Source: JADJYF01 sp050186725
GTDB taxonomy: Bacteria > Pseudomonadota > Gammaproteobacteria > Ga0077536
Assembly: GCA_050186725.1 (NCBI GenBank)
Contig: JBFWYG010000013.1
Location: 1-64,000, forward strand
DNA: 64,000 nucleotides
Direction: 5' to 3'
Shown here: positions 8,419 through 27,656 of the stretch, piece by piece
Position numbering within the stretch: position 1 is the stretch's first letter
Layout of the letters: each line of letters starts with the position of its first letter
Notes under the pieces: generated by a model
What the model was told of the DNA's origin: nothing
Database searches by the model: none
The model's input: the letters and a program-made list of their open reading frames with translations, nothing else
Position numbers and translations under genes: made by a program

Positions 8419-8685
8419 TCAGACGCGCGTCGCCCGTTCGATCACGCGGGCCAGACGCCAGCTCTTGTTCTTGGAGAGCGGGCGGCACTCCTCGATGGCG
8501 ACGGTATCGCCCTCGTTGCACTCGTTGTTCTCGTCGTGCGCGAGCAGCTTGGTCGACTTGCGCACGAACTTGCGATACAGCGGATGCTCGACGCGGCGCT
8601 CGATGAGCACCGAGATGGTCTTGTCCATCTTGATGCTGACCACCTGGCCGACCAGCGTTCGCGCGGTCTTGGTCTGTTCGCTCAT
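8419..8685 (-). CDS. rpsQ: 30S ribosomal protein S17
   Basis: Primary 16S rRNA-binding protein of the body of the small subunit, with an OB fold. Its 88 residues carry LVGQVVSIKMDKTISVLIER and the signature DTVAIEECRPLSKNKSWRLA. It is the last gene of the S10 set, 3 bases downstream of rpmC. Confidence 0.98.
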   Translation of the reverse strand: MSEQTKTARTLVGQVVSIKMDKTISVLIERRVEHPLYRKFVRKSTKLLAHDENNECNEGDTVAIEECRPLSKNKSWRLARVIERATRV

Positions 8686-8688
8686 CTC

Positions 8689-8880
8689 TTACGCCCCGCT
8701 CTTCTGCTTCATGATGGTCTTGATGCGCGCGATGTCCTTGCGCGTCTCGCGAATGTCGGACGAACGGGGCGGCTGTCCCGATCCGGCCTGCATGCGCATG
8801 TTGAACTGCTTACGACGCAGTTCGAGCAGGAGCGCCGACAGTTCGGCAGCGTTCTTCTCACGTATTTCGCTGGCTTTCAT
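8689..8880 (-). CDS. rpmC: 50S ribosomal protein L29
   Basis: Helical protein at the tunnel exit that forms part of the docking site for trigger factor and SRP. I call 63 residues starting at the ATG (MKASEIREKNAAELSALLLE). The frame extends one more codon upstream to a GTG, but the ATG shares its A with the rplP TGA stop, a typical coupled stop-start, so the ATG is preferred. The signature segment KQFNMRMQAGSGQPPRSSDI is clear. Confidence 0.97.
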   Translation of the reverse strand: MKASEIREKNAAELSALLLELRRKQFNMRMQAGSGQPPRSSDIRETRKDIARIKTIMKQKSGA

Positions 8881-9293
8881 CACAGCACCGTACGGATGGC
8901 AAAGGTGGTACGAACGGGGAGCTTGGCCGCCGCAAGGCGCATCGCCTCGCGCGCCTGGTCCTCAGGCACGCCCTCCATCTCGTAGAGCACGGTACCGGGC
9001 TTGATCTGCGCGACCCAGTACTCGACGTTGCCCTTGCCCTTACCCTGCCGCACTTCGAGCGGCTTCTTCGAAATCGGCTTGTCGGGGAACACCCGGATCC
9101 AGACCTTCGCGCCGCGCTTCACGAAGCGGGTGATCGCGCGTCGCGCGGCCTCGATCTGGCGCGCGGTGACGCGGCCGCCGGTGGTCGCCTTGAGGGCGAA
9201 TTCACCGAAACTGACGTTGCTTCCGCGCTGCGCCAGGCCGCGCAGGCGGCCCTTCATCTGCTTGCGGAACTTCGTATTCTTAGGTTGCAGCAC
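8880..9293 (-). CDS. rplP: 50S ribosomal protein L16
   Basis: Binds near the A site and is needed for peptidyl transferase organisation. The 137 residues start MLQPKNTKFRKQMKGRLRGL. They contain FALKATTGGRVTARQIEAAR and the signature region KVWIRVFPDKPISKKPLEVR followed by QGKGKGNVEYWVAQIKPGTV. The conserved arginine hydroxylated by YcfD in E. coli falls in the VRQGKGKG area. Its stop overlaps the rpmC start. Confidence 0.98.
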   Translation of the reverse strand: MLQPKNTKFRKQMKGRLRGLAQRGSNVSFGEFALKATTGGRVTARQIEAARRAITRFVKRGAKVWIRVFPDKPISKKPLEVRQGKGKGNVEYWVAQIKPGTVLYEMEGVPEDQAREAMRLAAAKLPVRTTFAIRTVL

Positions 9294-9323
9294 TGTCTAT
9301 GCTCCTGCCTCGCGCAGCCCGGC

Positions 9324-9998
9324 TCAGGCCGCGGAGGGCTCGTTCTCGGCGGTGTCGCCAGCCGGACCCTGGCGCACGATCTCGCCCTTGAAGATCCAGA
9401 CCTTGACGCCGATGACGCCGTAGGTGGTGTTCGCTTCCGCGAAGCCGTAGTCGATGTCGGCGCGCAGGGTGTGCAGCGGCACACGGCCTTCGCGGTACCA
9501 CTCGGAACGCGCGATTTCCGCGCCATTCAGGCGCCCGGCCACGTTGATCTTGATGCCCTGGGCGCCGAGACGCATGGAGTTCGACACCGCGCGCTTCATC
9601 GCGCGGCGGAACATGATGCGGCGCTCGAGCTGCTGGGCGACCGACTCCGCCACTAGGAAGGCATCCAGTTCGGGCTTGCGGATCTCTTCCACGCTGATGT
9701 GCGCCGGCACCTTCATGAGCGCGGTGACCTGCTTGCGCAGCGACTCGATGTCCTCGCCCTTCTTGCCGATCACGATGCCCGGACGCGCGGTGTGGATGAT
9801 GATTCGCGCGTTGTTCGCCGGTCGCTCGATCTGGATGCGGCTGACCGAAGCGTGCGCAAGCTTCTTGCGCAGGAACGCACGCACCGCCAGGTCGTTGTTC
9901 AGGTAGTTGGCGTAGTTCTTGGTGTCCGCGTACCAAGTCGAGGTCCAATCCTTGACGATGCCAAGGCGGATGCCATACGGGTGTACTTTCTGTCCCAT
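9324..9998 (-). CDS. rpsC: 30S ribosomal protein S3
   Basis: Small-subunit protein at the mRNA entry tunnel with helicase function. I chose the ATG giving MGQKVHPYGIRLGIVKDWTS, 224 residues. The open frame runs 15 codons further upstream, but those overlap rplV and the conserved start is MGQKVHP. The KH domain is seen in NARIIIHTARPGIVIGKKGE, and the C-terminal domain in GRLNGAEIARSEWYREGRVP. It lies 5 bases downstream of rplV. Confidence 0.98.
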   Translation of the reverse strand: MGQKVHPYGIRLGIVKDWTSTWYADTKNYANYLNNDLAVRAFLRKKLAHASVSRIQIERPANNARIIIHTARPGIVIGKKGEDIESLRKQVTALMKVPAHISVEEIRKPELDAFLVAESVAQQLERRIMFRRAMKRAVSNSMRLGAQGIKINVAGRLNGAEIARSEWYREGRVPLHTLRADIDYGFAEANTTYGVIGVKVWIFKGEIVRQGPAGDTAENEPSAA

Positions 9999-10003
9999 TG
10001 TGC

Positions 10004-10342
10004 TTACTGCCCTACTTGCTCGACCGACACGGTCACATGGCACGTGCGCTTCATGATCTTGGCGGCGCGACCGCGGGCGCGAGCGCGCCAGCGCTTCATC
10101 ACCGGGCCTTCGTCGACCATGATGGTGTTGACCTTCAGTTCATCCACATCAGCGCCGTCGTTGTGCTCGGCGTTGGCAATGGCCGACTCCAGCACCTTCT
10201 TCACGATCGCCGCCGCCTTCTTGTTGCTGAAGGTCAGGATGTTGATGGCCTTCTCGACCCGCACGCCGCGGATCTGGTCAGCCACGAGGCGGACCTTCTG
10301 CGCGGCGATACGCGCATTGCGCAATTTAGCTACAGTCGCCAT
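10004..10342 (-). CDS. rplV: 50S ribosomal protein L22
   Basis: Lines the peptide exit tunnel with a long beta-hairpin, whose changes can confer macrolide resistance. The 112 residues include KVRLVADQIRGVRVEKAINI and the hairpin around VNTIMVDEGPVMKRWRARAR. The hairpin appears intact, without the small deletions seen in resistant strains, though I compared it only from memory. It is located between rpsS and rpsC. Confidence 0.98.
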   Translation of the reverse strand: MATVAKLRNARIAAQKVRLVADQIRGVRVEKAINILTFSNKKAAAIVKKVLESAIANAEHNDGADVDELKVNTIMVDEGPVMKRWRARARGRAAKIMKRTCHVTVSVEQVGQ

Positions 10343-10360
10343 GTGCTTCGTCCTCGGTCC

Positions 10361-10633
10361 TCAGCGCGCCTTCTTGTCGGCCACGTGGCCGCGGAAGGAG
10401 CGGGTCGGGGCGAATTCGCCGAGCTTGTGACCGACCATGTTTTCATTGATGTAGACCGGCATGTGCTGACGGCCGTTGTGCACGGCAATGGTCAGACCGA
10501 CCATGTCGGGGGCGACCATCGAGCGGCGCGACCAGGTCTTGATCGGGCGCTTGTCATTGCGCGTGCGCGCTTCCTCGACCTTCTTGAGCAGATGATGGTC
10601 GATGAACGGGCCTTTGCGTATGGAACGGGCCAT
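10361..10633 (-). CDS. rpsS: 30S ribosomal protein S19
   Basis: Head protein that pairs with S13 near the A-site tRNA. The 90 residues start MARSIRKGPFIDHHLLKKVE and carry the signature MVGHKLGEFAPTRSFRGHVA. It lies 15 bases downstream of rplB. Confidence 0.98.
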   Translation of the reverse strand: MARSIRKGPFIDHHLLKKVEEARTRNDKRPIKTWSRRSMVAPDMVGLTIAVHNGRQHMPVYINENMVGHKLGEFAPTRSFRGHVADKKAR

Positions 10634-10648
10634 GCAGTCCTCCGCGAC

Positions 10649-11476
10649 TTACTTCTTGTTGCGCCGGCGCACGATGAGCCCATCGGTACGCTTGTTGTGA
10701 CGCGTCTTGTGACCTTTGGTCGGCGTACCCCACGGGCTGACCGGGTGGCGGCCACCCGAGGTGCGGCCTTCGCCACCGCCGTGCGGGTGATCGACCGGGT
10801 TCATCGCCACACCGCGCACGGTGGGGCGCACACCGCGCCAGCGCTTGGCGCCGGCCTTGCCGAGCGAGCGCAGCGAATGCTCGGAGTTGCCCACTTCGCC
10901 GATGGTGGCCCTGCACTCGATCGGCACCTTGCGCATCTCACCGGAACGCAGCCGCAGCGTCGCGTACGCGCCTTCGCGCGCCACGTACTGGATGGCCGCA
11001 CCGGCGCTGCGGCCAAGCTGCGCACCCTTGCCGGGCTTGAGTTCGACGCAGTGAATCAGGGCGCCGACAGGCATGTTGCGCAACGGCAGGCAGTTGCCGG
11101 CGACGATCGGCGCGTCCGCGCCCGAGCGCAGCTTGGAGCCCGCCTTCACGCCCTTGGGCGCGATGATGTAGCGACGCTCACCGTCCTCGTACAGCACGAG
11201 CGCGATGTGCGCCGAGCGATTCGGGTCGTATTCCAGGCGCTCGACCACCGCGTTGATGCCGTCCTTGTCGCGACGGAAATCGATCACGCGATAGTGCTGC
11301 TTGTGACCGCCGCCGCGATGACGGACGGTGATGCGGCCCTGGTTGTTGCGGCCGGAATTACGCGACTGCGGCTCGAGCAGCGGCGCGTGTGGCGCACCCT
11401 TGTGCAGGTCCGGCGTGGCGACGCGGACTACGCTGCGGCGCCCCGGAGAGGTCGGTTTTGCTTTGAACAACGCCAT
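10649..11476 (-). CDS. rplB: 50S ribosomal protein L2
   Basis: Large-subunit protein needed for subunit association and peptidyl transfer. At 275 residues it is of usual length. The OB and SH3-like domains are followed by the most conserved loop, NPVDHPHGGGEGRTSGGRHP, which contains the histidine implicated in catalysis. The N-terminal segment RNSGRNNQGRITVRHRGGGH is also typical. It lies 16 bases downstream of rplW. Confidence 0.98.
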   Translation of the reverse strand: MALFKAKPTSPGRRSVVRVATPDLHKGAPHAPLLEPQSRNSGRNNQGRITVRHRGGGHKQHYRVIDFRRDKDGINAVVERLEYDPNRSAHIALVLYEDGERRYIIAPKGVKAGSKLRSGADAPIVAGNCLPLRNMPVGALIHCVELKPGKGAQLGRSAGAAIQYVAREGAYATLRLRSGEMRKVPIECRATIGEVGNSEHSLRSLGKAGAKRWRGVRPTVRGVAMNPVDHPHGGGEGRTSGGRHPVSPWGTPTKGHKTRHNKRTDGLIVRRRNKK

Positions 11477-11492
11477 GACTAGTGCTCCGCCC

Positions 11493-11789
11493 TTACTCGC
11501 CGCCCACGAAATTGATTTCGAAGCCTTCCTTCAATTTCACGAAGGCCTTCTTCCATTCGCCGCGGGTGCCGACCCGGCCGCGGAAGCGACGCACGCGGGC
11601 GCGCACCGTGGAGGTGGTGACGTCTTCGACCTCGACCTTGAACAGCTGCTCGACGGCGGCCTTGATCTCGGGCTTGGTGGCGTCGTTCAACACCCTGAAC
11701 ATGTACTGGCGATGCTGGTCCGCCACGCGCGCACCCTTCTCGGAGAGCTTCGGCTCGACCAGCACCTGTAACAAGCGTTCCTGATTCAT
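11493..11789 (-). CDS. rplW: 50S ribosomal protein L23
   Basis: Tunnel-exit protein and main docking site for trigger factor and SRP. The 98 residues start MNQERLLQVLVEPKLSEKGA and contain YMFRVLNDATKPEIKAAVEQ and VRRFRGRVGTRGEWKKAFVK. Its ATG overlaps the end of rplD by 4 bases, so translation is probably coupled. Confidence 0.98.
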   Translation of the reverse strand: MNQERLLQVLVEPKLSEKGARVADQHRQYMFRVLNDATKPEIKAAVEQLFKVEVEDVTTSTVRARVRRFRGRVGTRGEWKKAFVKLKEGFEINFVGGE

Positions 11790-12406
11790 TTGAACATCGC
11801 CTCGAGCTTCTCCAGCGCCTTCTGCGTGACCACGACCTTGTCGTAGGACACCAGCAGCACCGGGTCTATGGCGCCGACGTCCGCCATCCCGACGTGCGGA
11901 ATGTTGCGCGCGGCAAGGAACAGGTTCTCGCTGATCTCGTCCGACACCAGCAGCACGTCGCGCAGCCCGAGGCGCGCGAGCGTGGCCATCGCGAGCTTGG
12001 TCTTGGGCTCGGCGAGCTGCAGGTCATCGACCACCACCAGGCGGTCCTGGCGCACGAGCTCGGACAGGATCGCGCGCAGGGCCGCGCGGTACATCTTGCG
12101 GTTGACCTTCTGCTCGTAGCTGCGCGGACGCGCGGCGAACGCGCGACCGCCGCCCCGCCACAGCGGGCTGCGGATGGTGCCGGCGCGCGCGCGGCCGGTG
12201 CCCTTCTGCCGCCACGGCTTGCGACCGCCGCCGGCGACTTCGGCGCGCGACTTCTGCGCCTTGGTACCGGCACGACCGGCCGCCATGTAGGCGGTCACGA
12301 CCTGGTGCACCAGACCTTCGTTGAAGTCGGTCCCGAACACTTCGTCCGACAGCGCGACGTTGCCCGCCGCGGCGCCAGAGGAAATCGATTGTACTTGTAA
12401 TTCCAT
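11786..12406 (-). CDS. rplD: 50S ribosomal protein L4
   Basis: Tunnel protein and, in E. coli, the autogenous regulator of the S10 operon. The 206 residues carry the extended tunnel loop GGGRKPWRQKGTGRARAGTI then RSPLWRGGGRAFAARPRSYE. The C-terminal part AARNIPHVGMADVGAIDPVL is also typical. The enteric L4 target (the S10 leader) has little room upstream of rpsJ here. Confidence 0.98.
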   Translation of the reverse strand: MELQVQSISSGAAAGNVALSDEVFGTDFNEGLVHQVVTAYMAAGRAGTKAQKSRAEVAGGGRKPWRQKGTGRARAGTIRSPLWRGGGRAFAARPRSYEQKVNRKMYRAALRAILSELVRQDRLVVVDDLQLAEPKTKLAMATLARLGLRDVLLVSDEISENLFLAARNIPHVGMADVGAIDPVLLVSYDKVVVTQKALEKLEAMFK

Positions 12407-12424
12407 GGTGGCTCGTTCAGCTAC

Positions 12425-13063
12425 TTAGGCTTTGACTGCCGGACGAATGATCAACTCGCCGCCCTTGGCCCCCGGTACCGCTCCCTTGAGCAGCAGCAGG
12501 TTGCGCTCGATGTCGACCCGCACCACCTCGAGGTTCTGCGCGGTGCGCTGACGGTCGCCCATGTGACCGGCCATCTTCTTGCCCTTGAACACCTTGCCCG
12601 GCGTCTGGCACTGACCGATGGAACCCGGCACGCGGTGCGACACCGAGTTACCGTGCGACGCGTCCTGCGAGCTGAAATTGTGCCGCTTGATGGTGCCGGC
12701 GAAGCCCTTGCCGATGGTGGTGCCGGTCACGTCGACCATCTGGCCGGCCGCGAACAGGTCGACCTTCAGCTCCTTGCCGACCGCGAGTTCCTGCTCCTCG
12801 GTACCCACGAGACGGAACTCCCATAGACCACGACCCGCGCCGGTGCCCGCCTTCTTGTATTCGCCGGCGAGCGCGCGGTTGACGCGGCTCTGCGGCTTCT
12901 CGCCGCAGGTCACCTGCACGGCGCTGTAACCGTCGCTGTCCGCCGTCTTCACGCGGGTGACGCGATTCGGCTCGACTTCGACGACCGTCACCGGGGTCGA
13001 CACGCCGTCTTCAGTGAAGATGCGCGTCATGCCGCACTTGCGTCCAACCAATCCAAGGCTCAT
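12425..13063 (-). CDS. rplC: 50S ribosomal protein L3
   Basis: Early assembly protein whose loop reaches the peptidyl transferase centre. The 212 residues start MSLGLVGRKCGMTRIFTEDG. The loop reads NSVSHRVPGSIGQCQTPGKV followed by FKGKKMAGHMGDRQRTAQNL. The glutamine of GSIGQ is the residue methylated by PrmB in E. coli. It lies 21 bases downstream of rpsJ. Confidence 0.98.
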   Translation of the reverse strand: MSLGLVGRKCGMTRIFTEDGVSTPVTVVEVEPNRVTRVKTADSDGYSAVQVTCGEKPQSRVNRALAGEYKKAGTGAGRGLWEFRLVGTEEQELAVGKELKVDLFAAGQMVDVTGTTIGKGFAGTIKRHNFSSQDASHGNSVSHRVPGSIGQCQTPGKVFKGKKMAGHMGDRQRTAQNLEVVRVDIERNLLLLKGAVPGAKGGELIIRPAVKA

Positions 13064-13084
13064 GCCTGCTCTCCAAAAACTCGA

Positions 13085-13396
13085 TCAGTTCAACTTGATC
13101 TGGACGTCGACGCCGGCGGCGAGATCCAGCTTCATCAGTGCGTCAACCGTCTTGTCGGTCGGGTTGACGATGTCGAGCAACCGCTTGTGCGTGCGGATCT
13201 CGTACTGGTCGCGTGCGTCCTTGTTGACGTGCGGCGAAATCAGCACGGTGAAGCGCTCTTTCTTCGTTGGCAGAGGGATCGGGCCCTTGACCTGGGCACC
13301 GGTCCGCTTGGCCGTCTCGACGATCTCTTTGGTCGACTGATCGATCAACCGATGGTCGAAAGCCTTGAGCCGGATTCTGATTACTTGCTGATTCAT
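13085..13396 (-). CDS. rpsJ: 30S ribosomal protein S10 / NusE
   Basis: Small-subunit head protein that also acts as NusE in transcription antitermination and links NusG to the leading ribosome. I chose the ATG giving MNQQVIRIRLKAFDHRLIDQ (103 residues). The frame stays open 36 more codons upstream into the spacer, but that part has no family match. The signature KGPIPLPTKKERFTVLISPH is present. Only 61 bases separate it from the tuf stop upstream. Confidence 0.98.
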   Translation of the reverse strand: MNQQVIRIRLKAFDHRLIDQSTKEIVETAKRTGAQVKGPIPLPTKKERFTVLISPHVNKDARDQYEIRTHKRLLDIVNPTDKTVDALMKLDLAAGVDVQIKLN

Positions 13397-13457
13397 CGCG
13401 TGTACCGATGACCTTCCAAATCTGGGTTTTAGAACTCGTGCGCGCTGCTGGAGTCGA

Positions 13458-14648
<1,191 letters not shown>

Positions 14649-14694
14649 GGCTCTCTAACCCTCTGGTTCTCAGGTAATGGCGGTATGACGCCGA

Positions 14695-16791
<2,097 letters not shown>

Positions 16792-16818
16792 GGGTGCAGT
16801 CTCGGTGGAGTTCCGGGC

Positions 16819-17289
16819 TTACCAGCGGTAGTGCGAGAACGCGCGATTGGCTTCCGCCATCTTGTGCGTGTCTTCGCGCTTCTTCACGGCGGTGCCGCGG
16901 TTGTCATAGGCCTCGACCATTTCGTTGGCGAGGCGCTGGCCCATGGACTTTTCGCTACGCTTGCGCGCGGCATCGACCAGCCAGCGCATGGCGAGCGCGA
17001 CGCGACGATTGGGACGCACTTCGACCGGCACCTGGTAGGTGGCGCCACCGACACGACGGGACTTCACTTCCACCTTGGGCTCGACGTTTTCCAGCGCCTG
17101 CTTGAACACGTCGAGCGCCGCGCCCTTGCCGCGATGCTCCACTTCGGACAGCGCGCCGTAGACGATTTGCTCCGCAACGGCCTTCTTGCCGCGCGACATG
17201 ACCATGTTGATGAACTTGGCCACCGTGCGGTCTCCGTACTTCGGATCCGGCAGGATTTCGCGTTTGGAAGCTACGTGACGTCGAGACAT
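16819..17289 (-). CDS. rpsG: 30S ribosomal protein S7
   Basis: Head assembly protein of the small subunit, next to the E site, and in enterics the repressor of the str operon. The 156 residues start MSRRHVASKREILPDPKYGD, with the signature REILPDPKYG and the 16S-binding segment RRVGGATYQVPVEVRPNRRV. The rpsL-rpsG gap, where enteric S7 binds, is only 29 bases here. Confidence 0.98.
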   Translation of the reverse strand: MSRRHVASKREILPDPKYGDRTVAKFINMVMSRGKKAVAEQIVYGALSEVEHRGKGAALDVFKQALENVEPKVEVKSRRVGGATYQVPVEVRPNRRVALAMRWLVDAARKRSEKSMGQRLANEMVEAYDNRGTAVKKREDTHKMAEANRAFSHYRW

Positions 17290-17318
17290 CGTAATCGCCC
17301 TGAATTAGCGGGATAGGG

Positions 17319-17693
17319 TTAGGCTTTGGGGCGCTTGGCGCCGTACTTGGAGCGACCCTGGCGACGTGCGGTGACGCCGGAGGTATCGAGCGTGCCGCGC
17401 ACCGTGTGGTAGCGGACACCGGGCAGGTCTTTGACACGACCGCCGCGAATCAGAATTACCGAGTGCTCCTGCAGATTGTGGCCTTCGCCACCGATGTAGG
17501 TGGTCACTTCCTGGCCGTTGGTCAGCCGCACGCGGGCGACCTTGCGCAGCGCCGAGTTCGGCTTCTTCGGCGTCGTGGTGTAGACGCGCGTGCATACGCC
17601 ACGCTTCTGCGGGCAGGCCTCGAGGGCTGGAACGTTGCTCTTCTTGGCCTGACGTTGCCGCGGTTTGCGCACTAATTGATTAATTGTCGCCAT
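17319..17693 (-). CDS. rpsL: 30S ribosomal protein S12
   Basis: Decoding-centre protein that monitors codon-anticodon fit. It has 124 residues. Lysine 43 (TTTPKKPNSALRK) and lysine 88 with aspartate 89 (GGRVKDLPGVRYH) are both wild type, so the sequence predicts streptomycin sensitivity at this locus. Aspartate 89 is the site methylthiolated by RimO in other bacteria. It is the first gene of the str set, following the rpoC terminator. Confidence 0.98.
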   Translation of the reverse strand: MATINQLVRKPRQRQAKKSNVPALEACPQKRGVCTRVYTTTPKKPNSALRKVARVRLTNGQEVTTYIGGEGHNLQEHSVILIRGGRVKDLPGVRYHTVRGTLDTSGVTARRQGRSKYGAKRPKA

Positions 17694-17832
17694 TACCCTT
17701 CAGCGCCCTTCGGTAATTCCGATTGTTAAACAGCAGTTTCAAGCGCCGTCGCGTTTCCACCCGGGCGGCATCGAGCAGCCTGGGTCTTGCCCGCCGAGGG
17801 CGGTGCATGTTTGGTTAGGAAAACGACGGAGG
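17694..17832 (-). promoter_or_regulatory. rpsL upstream region, promoter expected but not resolved
   Basis: This spacer lies between the rpoC terminator and the rpsL ATG and should hold the str promoter if the terminator is efficient. A TTGAAA hexamer, read on the minus strand, lies at 17737-17742. The hexamer 17 bases further on (GAATTA) is a poor -10 box, so I do not claim a promoter position. I see no other recognisable element. Confidence 0.3.
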
Positions 17833-17869
17833 AAAAAAACGACAGGCGCGGATTTCTCCGGCCTGTCGT
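17833..17869 (-). terminator. Intrinsic terminator after rpoC
   Basis: Read on the minus strand, the arm ACGACAGGCCGGA, a GAAA loop and the arm TCCGCGCCTGTCGT form a stem of 13 pairs with one bulged base, followed directly by seven T residues (complement at 17833-17839). It begins about 45 bases after the rpoC stop. This is a textbook rho-independent terminator that separates the rpoBC transcript from the str operon. Confidence 0.9.
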
Positions 17870-17914
17870 AGAAGCGGGATTATAGGGATCCCGTTCAGAG
17901 CATGTCAACGCGCC

Positions 17915-22150
<4,236 letters not shown>

Positions 22151-22193
22151 TACTCCTTAAGGCAAGAACGCACCGAATCTTCCAGGTGAAGCC

Positions 22194-26270
<4,077 letters not shown>

Positions 26271-26352
26271 GGCGATTACCGTCCTGTTGAACCAGATTGT
26301 CAGTCAGCACAGGGCTAGCGGTCGGGTGTTCGACATCCCGGCGGCGTGATGG

Positions 26353-26499
26353 GTCTGCCGGTTGGCAGACGTTCCGCCGGAGATCCGGCGGCCGCTCGCG
26401 AGGAGCCTCACCCTAGTGCTAGAGACCGCGCGCGGCACCCGAGGTGCCGCGGCGGTTAAACGAGACCGGGCGGGGCGCCCTGCGCAGGCGCCCCGCCCG
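26353..26499 (-). promoter_or_regulatory. rplL-rpoB spacer: four tandem perfect hairpins (attenuator / processing region)
   Basis: In transcription order: a 13-bp stem (arms 26487-26499 and 26467-26479, 7-base loop), a 9-bp stem CGCGGCACC/GGTGCCGCG (26431-26451, 3-base loop), an 8-bp stem CCGCCGGA/TCCGGCGG (26374-26391, 2-base loop) and a 7-bp stem GTCTGCC/GGCAGAC (26353-26370, GGTT or complement as loop). The first stem is followed by GTCTCGTTTAACC, with only three T residues, so it would be a weak, leaky terminator. Enteric rplL-rpoB spacers hold a partial attenuator and an RNase III site. I infer an equivalent role from position and structure. Confidence 0.65.
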
Positions 26500-26539
26500 T
26501 TCCAGACTTGCTCGCGAAGGAGCAGCAAAATGACGGGGC

Positions 26540-26920
26540 TTACTTGAGTTCGACCTTGGCGCCGGACTCTTCGAGCTGCTTCTTGATGCTCTCGGCCTCG
26601 GCCTTGTTGGCCGCTTCCTTGACCACCGACGGCACGCCCTCGACCAGGTCCTTGGCCTCCTTGAGGCCGAGACCGGTGATTGCGCGCACGGTCTTGATCA
26701 CGTTGACCTTGTTCTCGCCGAAGCTGGTCATGACGACATCGAATTCGTCCTTGACCTCTTCCTTCGCCGCTTCGCCGCCGCCGGCCGCCACCGCCACGGT
26801 AGCCACCGCCGCCGCCGCGGACACGCCCCACTTCTCCTCGAGCAGGGAGACCAGTTCGGTCACCTCGAGGATGGTCATGCCGCTCAGGGTTTCGACCAGT
26901 TCTTCTTTGGAAACTGCCAT
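26540..26920 (-). CDS. rplL: 50S ribosomal protein L7/L12
   Basis: Multi-copy stalk protein that recruits translation GTPases. Its 126 residues comprise an N-terminal dimerisation domain (MAVSKEELVETLSGMTILEV), an Ala/Val/Gly-rich hinge (about 34-53) and the C-terminal factor-binding domain with VIKTVRAITGLGLKEAKDLV. It lies 35 bases downstream of rplJ. The large spacer after it probably lowers polymerase-gene expression relative to the ribosomal genes. Confidence 0.98.
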   Translation of the reverse strand: MAVSKEELVETLSGMTILEVTELVSLLEEKWGVSAAAAVATVAVAAGGGEAAKEEVKDEFDVVMTSFGENKVNVIKTVRAITGLGLKEAKDLVEGVPSVVKEAANKAEAESIKKQLEESGAKVELK

Positions 26921-26955
26921 TTCAGTGCTCTCCAGGTATCAGATTGTGTAAAGAC

Positions 26956-27480
26956 TCAGGCGGACTGCTTGTCGCGGTAGGCCGCGAGCACGCGAACGAA
27001 CTGGCCGGCTGGCTCTGCCAGCGTGCGGACCAGCTTGGTCTGCGGCGCCTGGAAGATGGAAAGAAGCTTGGCACGGGCCTCGTCGAGGGTCGGCAGGTTC
27101 GCCAGCAGGGCGAGATCCGACGCGGGACGCAGCTCGCCGGCGAAGGCCACGGCCTTCGGCACGAGCTTCTGGTTGTCCTTGGCGAAATCCCGCACCAGTC
27201 GCGCGCCGGCACCCGGGTCTTCCCCGGAAAACACCAGCAGCAGCGGCCCCGTGAGGGAGTCCTTCAGACACTCGAAGTCCGTACCGTCGAACGCGCGCCG
27301 CGCCAACGTGTTCTTGACCACACGCACATAGACGCCGGTCTCGCGCGCCTTGGCGCGCAACTGGGTCATCTGCGTCACGGTCAGGCCGACATACTCGGCC
27401 GCGACCGCGGCTTGCGCCGTGGACGCCACTTCTCTCACTTCCGAAACAACCGCCTGCTTTTGCTGTAAGGTCAAACTCAT
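26956..27480 (-). CDS. rplJ: 50S ribosomal protein L10
   Basis: Stalk base protein that binds 23S rRNA and carries L7/L12 dimers on its C-terminal helix. At 174 residues it is slightly longer than the E. coli protein (165). The N-terminal rRNA-binding domain includes VTQMTQLRAKARETGVYVRV and VKNTLARRAFDGTDFECLKD. It is preceded by a 249-base structured spacer, the place where the L10-L12 complex binds to autoregulate in enterics. Confidence 0.98.
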   Translation of the reverse strand: MSLTLQQKQAVVSEVREVASTAQAAVAAEYVGLTVTQMTQLRAKARETGVYVRVVKNTLARRAFDGTDFECLKDSLTGPLLLVFSGEDPGAGARLVRDFAKDNQKLVPKAVAFAGELRPASDLALLANLPTLDEARAKLLSIFQAPQTKLVRTLAEPAGQFVRVLAAYRDKQSA

Positions 27481-27656
27481 AGGTCATTTCTCCCGGTTGG
27501 ATTCCCGCATCGCGAGATGGGGGAATCGCACCATTTGTTGCCAGCCGCAGAGCTGGGGCTGGCAAGGTTCACGGCGCCCTGACCGGGCAACAATCTGCCC
27601 TTGGGGAACACCGTCTGCGCGGGCCGAAAGCCGATTAACCGCGCCTCTCGGCGCGG
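27481..27656 (-). promoter_or_regulatory. rplJ leader with three hairpins (candidate L10-L12 autoregulatory region)
   Basis: The spacer between rplA and rplJ contains, in transcription order, a 7-bp stem CCGCGCC/GGCGCGG with 4-base loop (27639-27656) followed by TTAATC, a 9-bp stem TTGCCAGCC/GGCTGGCAA (27538-27565), and just before the rplJ ribosome site a compound stem of ATTCCC/GGGAAT enclosing CATC-GCGA-GATG (27501-27526). The L10-L12 complex binds a kink-turn leader here in many bacteria. I see the hairpins but cannot confirm the kink-turn by eye. No convincing -35/-10 pair was found. Confidence 0.5.
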
